This document shows, in pieces, positions 13,401 to 25,400 of a stretch of DNA of 64,000 bases (its first letter is position 1; every line of letters begins with the position of its first letter). Origin of the DNA: Streptomyces sp. NBRC 109706 (GTDB lineage Bacteria > Actinomycetota > Actinomycetes > Streptomycetales > Streptomycetaceae); assembly GCF_000974485.1 (NCBI RefSeq), contig NZ_BBOM01000016.1:62001-126000 (forward strand), given 5' to 3'. Under the pieces are notes generated by a model. The model was not told the origin of the DNA. It saw only the letters and a list, made by a program, of their open reading frames with translations, and did not search any database. The translations under genes and the position numbers were made by a program.

Positions 13401-16400
13401 GCTGGGCGCGCGGGTGCGGGTGGTGGCCTGTGACGCTGCCGACCGCGATGCTCTGGCGGCCGTCCTCGACGGGATCCCCGCCGACGCGCCCCTGACCGGC
13501 GTTGTCCATGCGGCCGGTGTGCTTGACGATGGAGTGTTCACCGCCCTCACTCCAGAACGGTTGAACAGGGTGTTGCGGGCGAAGGTGACCGCGGCCGTCA
13601 ACCTGGACGAGCTGACGCGCGCCGCTGATCTCGCGCTCTTCGTTCTGTATTCGTCGGCGTCGGCGACGTTCGGTACGCCGGGGCAGGCGAACTACGCGGC
13701 GGCGAACGCGTTCCTGGACGGTCTGGCCGCGCGTCGCCGCGTGGAGGGGCTGCCGGGTCTGTCGCTGGGCTGGGGCTTGTGGGAGCAGGCCAGCGCCATG
13801 ACGGAGCATCTGCGGGGCCAGCTTGGGCATGGGCTGTCGACGGAGCGGGGGCTCGCTCTGTTCGACGCGGCGCTGTCGCGTTCGGTGGCGCACCTGGTGG
13901 CGGTCAATCTTGACGTGGCGGCGGTGCGGGCGGCGGGTGAGGTGCCGGCGTTGCTGCGGGGCCTGGTCGCCGGCCGGGTGCGGCGTGGGGTGGCGCAGGC
14001 ATCGGGTGCCGGTTTGGCGCTGGCACAGCGACTGCGGTCGATGCCCGAAGCTCAGCAGCGGCAGATGCTGTTGGAGTTGGTGCGGAGCGGTGCGGCGGCC
14101 GTACTGGGGCATGGTTCGGCCGATGCGGTCGGCGAACGCCAGGCATTTAAGGACCTGGGCTTTGACTCCCTCACCGCGATCGAGCTGCGTAATCGGTTGA
14201 ATACGGCGACGGGGCTTCGGTTGCCGGCCACGCTGGTCTTCGACTATCCCAACCCGACCGTTCTCAGCGATCAACTCCTGTCGCAGTTCCTCGGCACGCC
14301 CGAGGCGCAGCCGGACGTACTGCGGCGGCCGGCGCTCACTACGGGGACCGACGAGCCGTTGGCGATTGTGGGGATGGCGTGTCGGTTCCCGGGTGGGGTT
14401 GGGTCGCCGGGGGAGTTGTGGGATTTGGTGGATGGTGGGGTGGATGGTATGTCGGTGTTTCCGGTGGATCGTGGTTGGCCGGTGGATTTGGCGGGTCGGG
14501 TTGGTGGTGTGGGTGGGTTTGTGGATGGTGCGGATGGGTTTGATGCGGGGTTGTTTGGGATTTCGCCGCGTGAGGCTTTGTCGATGGATCCGCAGCAGCG
14601 GTTGTTGTTGGAGGCTGCGTGGGAGGTGTTTGAGTCGGCTGGGTTGGATCCGCGTTCGTTGCGGGGTGGGAGTGTGGGGGTGTTTGCGGGGGCGTTGTCG
14701 TCGGGGTATGTGGCTGTTGGTTCTGAGGGGCATGTGTTGTCGGGTGCTGCGAATAGTGTGATTTCGGGTCGGGTGTCTTATGTGTTTGGGTTGGAGGGGC
14801 CTGCGGTGACGGTGGATACGGCGTGTTCGTCGTCGTTGGTGGCGTTGCATTTGGCGGGGCAGGCGTTGCGGTCGGGTGAGTGTGATATGGCGTTGGCTGG
14901 TGGTGTGACGGTGATGGTGACGCCGACGGCGTTTGCGGAGTTTGATCAGCAGGATGGTTTGGCGTCGGATGGTCGGTGTAAGTCGTTTGCTGCGTCGGCG
15001 GATGGGACGGGGTGGGCTGAGGGTGTGGGTTTGTTGTTGGTGGAGCGGTTGTCGGATGCGCGGTGGAACGGCCACCAGGTGTTGGCCGTGGTGCGGGGTT
15101 CGGCGGTGAATCAGGATGGTGCGTCGAATGGTTTGACGGCGCCGAATGGTCCCTCCCAGCAGCGGGTGATTCGGCAGGCGTTGGCGAATGCGCGGTTGAC
15201 GGGTGCGGATGTGGATGTGGTGGAGGCGCATGGGACGGGGACGCGTCTTGGGGATCCGATTGAGGCGCAGGCGTTGTTGGCGACGTATGGGCAGGATCGG
15301 GGTGAGGGTGGCGAGCCGTTGTGGTTGGGGTCGATCAAGTCGAATATCGGGCACACGCAGGCGGCTGCGGGTGTGGCTGGTGTGATCAAGATGGTGCTGG
15401 CCATGCGCCACGGTCTGATGCCGGCGACCCTGCACGTGGACGAGCCCTCCCCGCAGGTGGACTGGTCGGCGGGTGAGGTTGCGTTGTTGACGCAGGCGCG
15501 GGCGTGGCCCGAGGTGGGCCGGCCGCGGCGGGCGGCGGTGTCGTCGTTCGGGATCAGTGGGACGAATGCGCATGTGATTTTGGAGCAGGCGCCTGAGCCT
15601 GAGCCGGTTACCGAATCCGCGGTTGGTTGGCCGGGGTTGGTGCCGTGGGTGGTGTCGGCGAAGTCCGAGGCCGGGTTGCGGGCGCAGGTGGCCCGGTTGC
15701 GGTCGTTCGTCGCCGAGCGTCCGGAGTTGGACGCGGTCGACGTCGGCTGGTCGCTCGCGACAACGCGGGCCGCGTTGGAGCATCGGGTCGTCCTGGCCGG
15801 CGATGGAGACGTGCTCGCGACCGGCACCGCAAGCGAAGGCCGCACCGCGTTCCTGTTCACCGGCCAGGGATCACAACGCGCGGGGATGGGCCTGGGCCTG
15901 TATGAGGCATTCCCGGTCTACGCCGAAGCCTTCGACGCGGTCTGCGAACACCTCGACGCGCGGCTGGAACGCCCCCTACGCGAAGTCCTCACCGACGGGG
16001 CCGACCTCGATCAAACGGGCTGGGCTCAGGCCGGCCTCTTCGCTCTCGAAGTCGCGCTCTACCGCCTGGTGGAGTCCTGGGGCGTGGTCCCCGACGTGCT
16101 GTTGGGTCATTCCCTGGGCGAGATCACGGCCGCCCATGTCGCCGGGATCCTCAGCCTTGATGACGCCTGCACCCTGGTCGCCGAGCGCGGTCGGTTGATG
16201 CAGGCCCTGCCCGCCGGCGGTGGAATGCTCGCCGTCCAGGCCACCGAGGCCGATGTCGCCGATTCAGGGCTTGACCTCGCCGCCGTCAACGGCCCGAACT
16301 CCGTGGTCCTCTCCGGCCCAACCGAAGCCATCGAACGCTACGCCGCCGAATGCGCCAGCCAAGGCCGGCGGTTCAACATCCTCACCGTCTCGCACGCGTT

Positions 16401-19400
16401 CCACTCCGCCCTGATGGAACCCATGCTGGACGCATTCGCTTCGGTCCTGAACAACCTGACGTTCAACCCCGCTCGCATTCCGATCGTTTCCAACCTCACC
16501 GGTGCCATAGCCGAACCCGGGCAGATGCAACAGCCCGAGTACTGGCTCCAGCAGGTCCGCCAAACCGTCCGCTTCGCCGAGGGAGTTACCGCCCTCGGCA
16601 GCATGAACGTGACCCGCTACCTCGAACTCGGCCCCGACGGGGTGCTGTCCGGCATGGCCCAGGAGACGGCCGCCGACGCCACGTTCGCCCCCGTCCTCCG
16701 CAAGGACCGCGACGAGACCGACACCGCCCTCACCGCCCTCAGCCGCCTCTGGACCATCGGCGTCAACGTCAACTGGCCGGCGGCGTTCGCCGGTTGGGGC
16801 GGTCGAGGTGTCGAGTTGCCGACCTATGCGTTCCAGCGGGAGCGGTACTGGCCACGGTCGTTGCCGGGCGGCAGCGGTGCGTTCGGCGCCGGGCATGCGT
16901 TGCTGGAGACGGTCGTCTCGTTGGCCGAGGGCGACGGGGTGGTGCTGAGCGGCCTGTTGTCGGTGGGCGCGCAGCCGTGGCTGGCCGATCATGTGGTGTC
17001 CGGGCATGTGATGGTGCCGGGTGCGGCGTTGGTGGAGATGGTGCTGCGTGCCGGCCAGGAGGTCGGTTGCGGTCTCGTCCGCGAGCTGGTGCTGCAGTCG
17101 CCGCTGGTGCTGCCGGCGTCCGGCGGGGTGCGGGTTCAGGTACGCGTCGAGGGCCCGGACGAGTCCGGTGACCGCCCGACGCACGTCCATGCCCGCGCCG
17201 AGGGCAGCGAGGAATGGGTCCTGCACGGGACGGGCTTCCTCGCCGTCTCCGAGCCCGAAACGTCCGCTTTCGATCTGGCTGTGTGGCCGCCGCAGGGCGC
17301 GGCCGCGGTGGATGTCGAGGGGTTCTACGAGACGTTGGTCGACGCGGGCTTCGAGTACGGACCGAAGTTCCAAGGCGTGCGGGCGGCCTGGCGTGATGCG
17401 TCGGGTGTGTACGCGGACATCGCGCTCTCCGAGCCGGTCGACGGTTTCGGTATCCATCCGGCGCTGTTGGACGCGGCGTTGCATCCGGCGCACCTCCTGT
17501 CCGGTGGGCCTGACCAGGCTTCCGGACCGAGGTTGCCGTTCGCGTGGTCGGGTGTGGAGCTGTTCGCGGTCGAGGCGACCACATTGCGGGTGGCGATTCG
17601 CTCCGAGGGCGAGGCAGTCGTCGTGCGGGCGGCCGACGGTGCCGGTCTGCCGGTGGCGGTGGTGCGTTCGTTGATCTCGCGGGCGGTGTCGACGGACCAG
17701 TTGTCGTCGGCCGGACGTGGTGGCGATGACGCGCTGTTCGCGATCGACTGGAGCGCGCTGCCCGCAGCCGTTCCGGCCGAGCCGACGGAGTTCTCCTTGC
17801 TGGTGGCCGGCGATGGCCCGCTGGAGCAGGTGCTCGGCGAGGTGTTGCGTGGGGTGCAGGAGTGGTTGGCGGACGAGGCGTCGTTCGGGTCGCGGTTGGC
17901 GGTGGTGACGCGGGGCGCCGTGGCGGTGGGGTCGGATGAGGTTGTGGATGTGGTGGGTGCGGCGGTGTGGGGTCTGGTGCGGTCGGCGCAGTCGGAGCAT
18001 CCGGACCGGATCGTCCTGGTGGACGCCGACCCGGCCGACACCGAGGACGCGGATCTGACGTTGTTGGCCGGTGTGGATGAGCCGCAGGTCGCTGTCCGTG
18101 ATGGGCAGGTGTGGGTGCCGAGGTTGGCCCGAGCGGTGGCGGGTGTGGAACACGCGGTGCCGTCGGTTGTGGGCGGTACCGTGTTGATCACCGGTGGCAC
18201 GGGAACTCTGGGTGGTCTGCTGGCCCGGCATCTGGTGGTCGAACATGGGACGCGACACCTGTTGCTGTTGTCGCGGCGAGGCATGGAGGCCCCGGGAGCG
18301 GCAGAACTTACGGCCGAACTCGCCGCGTTGGGTGCGGACGCGCGGGTGGCGGCGTGTGATGCCGCCGACCGCGATGCTCTGGCGGCGGTCCTTGACGGTA
18401 TCCCCGCCGACGCACCGCTCACCGGCGTCGTTCATGCCGCGGGTGTGCTCGATGACGGTGTCTTCACCGCGTTGACCCCCGAGCGCCTGGAGACGGTGCT
18501 GCGGGTGAAGGCGACCGCTGCGGTGAACCTGGATGAGCTGACGCGTGATGCGGATCTGAGTCTGTTCGTTCTGTACTCCTCGGCGTCGGCGACGTTCGGT
18601 ACGCCGGGGCAGGCGAACTACGCGGCGGCCAATGCGTTCCTCGACGGTCTGGCCGTCCGGCGTCGGGCGGAGGGGCTACCGGGTCTGTCGCTGGGCTGGG
18701 GCTTGTGGGAGCAGGCCAGTGATATGACCGGGCATCTGCGGGGCCAGCTTGGGCAGGGGCTGTCGACGGAGCGGGGGCTCGCTCTGTTCGACGCGGCGCT
18801 GTCGCGTTCGGTGGCGCACCTGGTGGCGGTCAATCTTGACCTGGCGGCGGTGCGGTCGGCGGGTGAGGTGCCGGCGTTGCTGCGGGGCTTGGTTTCTGGT
18901 CGGGTGCGGCGTGGGGTGGCGCAGGCTTCGGGTGCGGGTTTGGCGTTGGTGCAGCGGCTGCGTTCGGTACCTGAGGCCCAGCAGCGGCAGATGCTGTTGG
19001 AGTTGGTGCGGAGCGGTGCGGCTGCGGTTTTGGGGCATGGCTCGGCCGATGCGGTGGGCGAGCGGCAGGCGTTCAAGGATTTGGGCTTTGACTCCCTCAC
19101 CGCCGTCGAGCTGCGGAATCGGTTGAATTCGGCGACGGGGCTTCGGTTGCCGGCCACGCTGGTCTTTGACTATCCCAACCCGACGGTGCTCGGTGAGTAC
19201 CTGGCGCGGGAGTTGTTCGGCGCGCTGGAGTCTGCGCCGGCGGCCGCGAGGGTGGTTCCGCTGGATGAGCCGTTGGCGATTGTGGGGATGGCGTGTCGGT
19301 TCCCGGGTGGGGTTGGGTCGCCGGGGGAGTTGTGGGATTTGGTGGATGGTGGGGTGGATGGTATGTCGGTTTTTCCGGTGGATCGTGGTTGGCCGGTGGA

Positions 19401-22400
19401 TTTGGCGGGTCGGGTTGGTGGTGTGGGTGGGTTTGTGGATGGTGCGGATGGGTTTGATGCGGGGTTGTTTGGGATTTCGCCGCGTGAGGCTTTGTCGATG
19501 GATCCGCAGCAGCGGTTGTTGTTGGAGGCTGCGTGGGAGGTGTTTGAGTCGGCGGGGTTGGATCCGCGTTCGTTGCGGGGTGGGAGTGTGGGGGTGTTTG
19601 CGGGGGCGTTGTCGTCGGGGTATGTGGCTGTTGGTTCTGAGGGGCATGTGTTGTCGGGTGCTGCGAATAGTGTGATTTCTGGTCGGGTGTCTTATGTGTT
19701 TGGGTTGGAGGGGCCTGCGGTGACGGTGGATACGGCGTGTTCGTCGTCGTTGGTGGCGTTGCATTTGGCGGGGCAGGCGTTGCGGTCGGGTGAGTGTGAT
19801 ATGGCGTTGGCTGGTGGTGTGACGGTGATGGTGACGCCGACGGCGTTTGCGGAGTTTGATCAGCAGGATGGGTTGGCGTCGGATGGTCGGTGTAAGTCGT
19901 TTGCTGCGTCGGCGGATGGGACGGGGTGGGCTGAGGGTGTGGGTTTGTTGTTGGTGGAGCGGTTGTCGGATGCGCGGCGGAACGGGCATGAGGTTCTTGC
20001 GGTGGTGCGGGGTTCGGCGGTGAATCAGGATGGTGCGTCGAATGGTTTGACGGCGCCGAATGGTCCCTCGCAACAGCGGGTGATTCGCCAGGCCCTCGCC
20101 AACGCCCGTCTGACGGGCGCCGATATCGACGTGGTGGAGGCGCATGGGACGGGGACGCGTCTTGGGGATCCGATTGAGGCGCAGGCGTTGTTGGCGACGT
20201 ATGGGCAGGATCGGGGTGAGGGTGGGGAGCCGTTGTGGTTGGGGTCGATCAAGTCGAACATCGGCCACACCCAGGCGGCTGCGGGTGTGGCGGGTGTGAT
20301 CAAGATGGTGCTGGCCATGCGCCACGGGATGATGCCAGCGACCCTGCACGTGGACGAACCCTCCCCCCAGGTGGACTGGTCCGAGGGCGAGGTTGCGTTG
20401 TTGACGCAGGCGCGTGCGTGGCCCGAGGTGGGCCGGCCTCGGCGGGCGGCGGTGTCGTCGTTCGGGATCAGCGGGACCAATGCGCATGTGATTTTGGAGC
20501 AGGCGCCTGAGCCTGAGCCGGTTACCGAATCCACGGTTCGTTGGCCGGGGTTGGTGCCGTGGGTGGTGTCGGCGAAGTCCGAGGCCGCGCTGCGGGCACA
20601 GGTGGCCCGGTTGCGGTCGTTCGTCGCCGAACGTCCGGAGTTGGACGCGATCGACATCGGCTGGTCGCTCGCGACAACGCGGGCCGCGTTGGAGCATCGG
20701 GTCGTCCTGGCCGGCGATGGAGACGTGCTCGCGACCGGCACCGCAAGCGAAGGCCGCACCGCGTTCCTGTTCACCGGCCAGGGATCACAACGCGCCGCCA
20801 TGGGCCAGGGCCTGTATGAGGCATTCCCGGTCTATGCCGAGGCCTTCGACGCGGTCTGCGAACGCCTCGACACCCACCTGGAACGCCCCCTACGCGAGGT
20901 CCTGACCGATGGGGCCGACCTCGATCAGACGGTATGGGCCCAGGCCGGCCTGTTCGCTCTCGAAGTCGCGCTCTACCGCCTGGTGGAGTCCTGGGGCGTG
21001 ACCCCCGACGTGCTGCTGGGCCATTCCCTGGGCGAGATCGTCGCCGCCCATGTCGCCGGGGTTCTGTCGCTGGATGATGCGTGCACCCTGGTCGCCCAGC
21101 GCGGTCGGCTGATGCAGGCCCTGCCGTCCGGCGGCGGAATGCTCGCCGTCCAGGCCACCGAGGCCGATGTCGCCGACTCCGGTCTGGATATCGCTGCGGT
21201 CAATGGGTCGCAGTCGGTGGTGCTTTCGGGTGCTGTTGAGGCGATTCGGGTGTATGTGGCGAGGTGTTTGGAGCGGGGGTGGCGGATCAGTGTTCTGTCG
21301 GTTTCGCATGCGTTCCATTCGGCGTTGATGGAGCCGATGTTGGATGAGTTCGCCGCTGTTTTGGCTGGGGTGACGTTTAACCCGGCTCGGATTCCGATCG
21401 TTTCGAATCTGACGGGGGCGGTTGCTGAGCCTGGGCAGCTGCAACAGCCGGAGTACTGGCTGAGGCAGGTGCGTGAGACGGTTCGTTTCGCCGATGGGGT
21501 TGCCGCCACGGCGGAGCTGGGTGTGACCCGTTACATCGAATTGGGCCCCGATGGGGTGCTGTCGGGGATGGCCCAGGAGACTGTTGCGGATGCGGTGTTC
21601 GTGCCCGTGCTGCGTAAGGATCGGGATGAGGTGGATGCTGCTCTGACTGCGGTAAGTCGGTTGTGGGCGGTGGGTGTTGGGGTGGATTGGTCGGCGTTGT
21701 TGGTTGGTGGTCGTGGGGTGGGTCTGCCGACGTATGCGTTCCAGCGTGAGCGGTTCTGGCCGGAGTCGGTTTCCGAGCCTCTTGGTGGCGGTTTGGTTGA
21801 TGCGGCGTTCTGGGATGCGGTGGAGCGTGGGGACACGCGGGAGTTGGCCGGTTTGGAGTCGGCGTTGCCGGCGTTGTCCGCCTGGCGTCAACGTCATCAG
21901 GAGCAGACGGCGTTGGACTCGTGGCGTTACCGGATCACTTGGAAGCCGTTGGCCGAGCCGCCGCCGGCGAGGTTGTCGGGTACCTGGGCGGTGGTTGGTT
22001 CCGAAGACCTTGATGTCTCTTCGGCGTTGGCGGATGCCGGTGCGACGGTGGTGAGTGTCCCGGCCGAGGAGGTGTTGGGGCTGCCCGAGGTGGTGGGCGT
22101 GGTGTTGGTGGCTGGTGATGTGGCTGAGGTGTTGGGCGTGGTGCAGGTGTTGGGTGGGGTGGTGGCGCCGTTGTGGGTGGTGACGCGGGGTGCGGTGTCG
22201 GTGGGTGGTTCGGATCGGTTGGTCAATCCCGACCAGGCGGGGGTGTGGGGTCTGGGCCGGGTTGCGGCGTTGGAGGTGCCGGATCGTTGGGGTGGTTTGG
22301 TTGACTTGCCGGTTGAGTTGGACGCGCGTGCTGGTGCTCGGTTTGTGGGGGTTTTGGCTGCGGGCGTCGCTGGTGAGGATCAGGTGGCGGTGCGTGGGGC

Positions 22401-25400
22401 TGGTGTTTATGGTCGGCGTTTGACGCGTGTGGTTTCGGCGGGTTCGGTTGATGAGGGTTGGCGGCCGTTGGGCACGGTGCTGGTTACGGGTGGTACGGGG
22501 GCGTTGGGTGTGGTGGTGGCGCGGTGGTTGGCGGGTCGGGGTGTGCCGCATCTGGTGTTGACCGGTCGCCGGGGTGTTGCGCCCGAGGGGTTGGTTGAGG
22601 AGTTGGCTGAACTTGGTACTCGGACGACGGTCGTTGCGTGTGATGTCGCGGACCGGGACGCTCTTGCCGCAGCGATCGACGGTATTCCGGCGGAGTGGCC
22701 GTTGAGTGGTGTCGTGCATGCGGCCGGGGTGTTGGATGATGCGATGTTGGATGGTTTGTCGGGGGAGCGGTTGGCGTCGGTGTGGGGGCCGAAGGTCGGT
22801 GGGTTGCGGAATCTGGATGTGTTGACGGTCGGGCTTCCTGTTGAGTGGTTGGTGGTGTTCTCCTCGATGGCGGGCACGGTGGGGAGTGCGGGCCAGGGGA
22901 ACTATGCGGCGGCGAATGCGGCGGTCGATGCGTGGGTGCAGGAGCGGCGTCAGCGTGGTCTGCCGGCGGTGTCGATCGCTTGGGGGCCGTGGGCGGAGGG
23001 CATGGCCGGGGATGCTTCGGTCGTGCAACGCCTACAGCGCGGTGGCGTACGGCCGTTGGATGCCGAGTTGGCGCTGCGGGTCTTCGCCGAGGCTGTTCGG
23101 CATGGTGGTGTGGATATGACGGTGGCGGATATCGACTGGGAACGGTTCGCCCCGGCCTTTGCCTCCGCGCGCCCCAGCCGTCTGCTGGCCGAACTCCCCG
23201 AAGCCGCCCTCACACCGGAGACCCCGGGTCAGGGCACCGAGGCCGGGCTGCGCGCACAACTGGCCGCACTTCCGGTCGGGCAGTGGCAGCAGGTTTTGTT
23301 TGATGTGGTGCGGGAGCAGGCTGCTTCGGTTTTGGGGCATGGGAGTGGGCAGGTTGTTGAGCCGGGGCGGGCGTTTCGGGATCTGGGTTTTGATTCGTTG
23401 ATGGCTGTGGAGTTGCGTAATCTTCTGTCGGCGCGGACGGGGCTGGGGTTGCCGACGTCGCTGGTTTTTGATTATCCGACGCCTATGGTGTTGGCCGCTT
23501 ATTTGTCGGCGGAGCTGGCGGGCGACGCTGGTGCTGGTGTTGTGGTGGCGTCCGAGGTGGGGGCTTCGGGCACGGCGGCTGTGGCTGTGGATGAGCCGTT
23601 GGCGATTGTGGGGATGGCGTGCCGGTTCCCGGGTGGGGTTGGGTCGCCGGAGGAGTTGTGGGATCTGGTGGATGGTGCGGTGGATGGTATGTCGGTGTTC
23701 CCGACGGATCGCGGCTGGCCGGCCGAGATGCTGGGAGGAGTCGGGGCGTTTATTGCCGATGCGGGTGGGTTTGATGCGGGGTTGTTTGGGATTTCGCCGC
23801 GTGAGGCTGTGGCGATGGATCCGCAGCAGCGGTTGTTGTTGGAGGCGGCGTGGGAGGTGTTTGAGTCGGCGGGGTTGGATCCGCGTTCGTTGCGGGGGCG
23901 GAGTGTGGGGGTGTTCGCGGGGACTAATGGTCAGGACTATATGCATGTGTTGGCTGCTTCTGGGGAGCGGGGTGAGGGGCATGCGGCTACGGGTAATGCG
24001 GCGGCGGTGTTGTCCGGTCGGGTGTCTTATGTGTTTGGGTTGGAGGGGCCTGCGGTGACGGTGGATACGGCGTGTTCGTCGTCGTTGGTGGCGTTGCATT
24101 GGGCGGGTCAGGCGTTGCGGTCGGGTGAGTGTGAACTGGCTTTGGCTGGTGGGGTGACGGTGATGGCGACGCCGGGTGCGTTTGTGGAGTTTGATCGTCA
24201 GGATGGGTTGGCGTCGGATGGTCGGTGTAAGGCGTTTGCTGCGTCGGCGGATGGGACGGGGTGGGGTGAGGGTGTGGGTTTGTTGTTGGTGGAGCGGTTG
24301 TCGGATGCGCGGCGGAACGGTCATGAGGTGTTGGCGGTGGTGCGGGGTTCGGCGGTGAATCAGGATGGTGCGTCGAATGGTTTGACGGCGCCGAATGGTC
24401 CCTCGCAACAGCGGGTGATTCGCCAGGCCCTGGCCAATGCCCGCCTCACCACTGCTGATGTGGATGCGGTGGAGGCGCATGGGACGGGCACGCGGCTTGG
24501 TGATCCGATCGAGGCGCAGGCGTTGTTGGCGACCTATGGGCAGGGCCGGGATCAGGACAGTCCGTTGTGGTTGGGGTCGATCAAGTCGAACATCGGTCAC
24601 ACTCAGGCGGCTGCGGGTGTGGCGGGTGTGATCAAGATGGTGTTGGCGTTGCGGCGGGGGGTGTTGCCGGCGACGTTGCATGTGGATGAGCCGTCGCCGC
24701 AGGTGGATTGGTCGGCGGGTGCGGTTGCGTTGTTGACGGAGGCGCGGGCGTGGCCTGAGGTGGATCGTCCGCGGCGGGCGGGGGTCTCCTCGTTCGGGAT
24801 CAGCGGCACCAATGCGCATGTGATTTTGGAGCAGGCGCCGCAGCCCGAACCCGAGCCGGTTGGCGAACCCACTGGTCAGCGGCCTGGTTTGGTGCCGTGG
24901 GTGGTGTCGGCGCGGTCGGAGGCCGGGTTGCGGGCTCAGGTCGCACGGTTGCGGTCGTTCGTTGCTGAGCGGCCCGGGTTGGGCGCGGTGGATGTGGGGT
25001 GGTCCCTGGCCACGACACGGGCTGCTTTGGAACATCGCACAGTGTTGGCCGGTGACGGGGATGTGCTGGCCACGGGTACGGCGACCGAGGGGCGGACCGC
25101 ATTCCTCTTCACCGGCCAGGGATCCCAACGCTCCGGCATGGGCCTCGGCTTGTATGAGATGTTTCCGGTGTTTGCGGAGGCGTTTGACGCGGTCTGTGCG
25201 CGGTTGGATGTTCGGCAGAGCCGGCCGTTGCGTGCGGTCCTGACCGATGGCGTGGACTTGGATCAGACGGGGTGGGCGCAGACCGGCTTGTTCGCTCTCG
25301 AAGTCGCGCTCTACCGGCTGGTGGAGTCCTGGGGGGTGGTCCCTGACGTGTTGCTCGGCCATTCGTTGGGTGAGATCACGGCCGCCCATGTCGCCGGCGT

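Larger units (their letters stand above)
9394..14340 (+). other. PKS module 3, KS-AT-DH-KR-ACP
   Basis: KS Cys is at residue 3290, AT Ser at 3721, HAFH at 3815, DH His at 4019, KR Tyr at 4565 with LDD, and ACP Ser at 4723. Its KS is almost identical at DNA level to those of modules 4 and 5. Its DH-KR is almost identical to that of module 2, so the module looks like a recombinant of its neighbours. Confidence 0.95.

Noticed and set aside
9394..20310. PKS repeats as insertion sequences or other mobile elements
   Set aside because: They correspond to domain boundaries, stay in frame, and carry no transposase or terminal inverted repeats.
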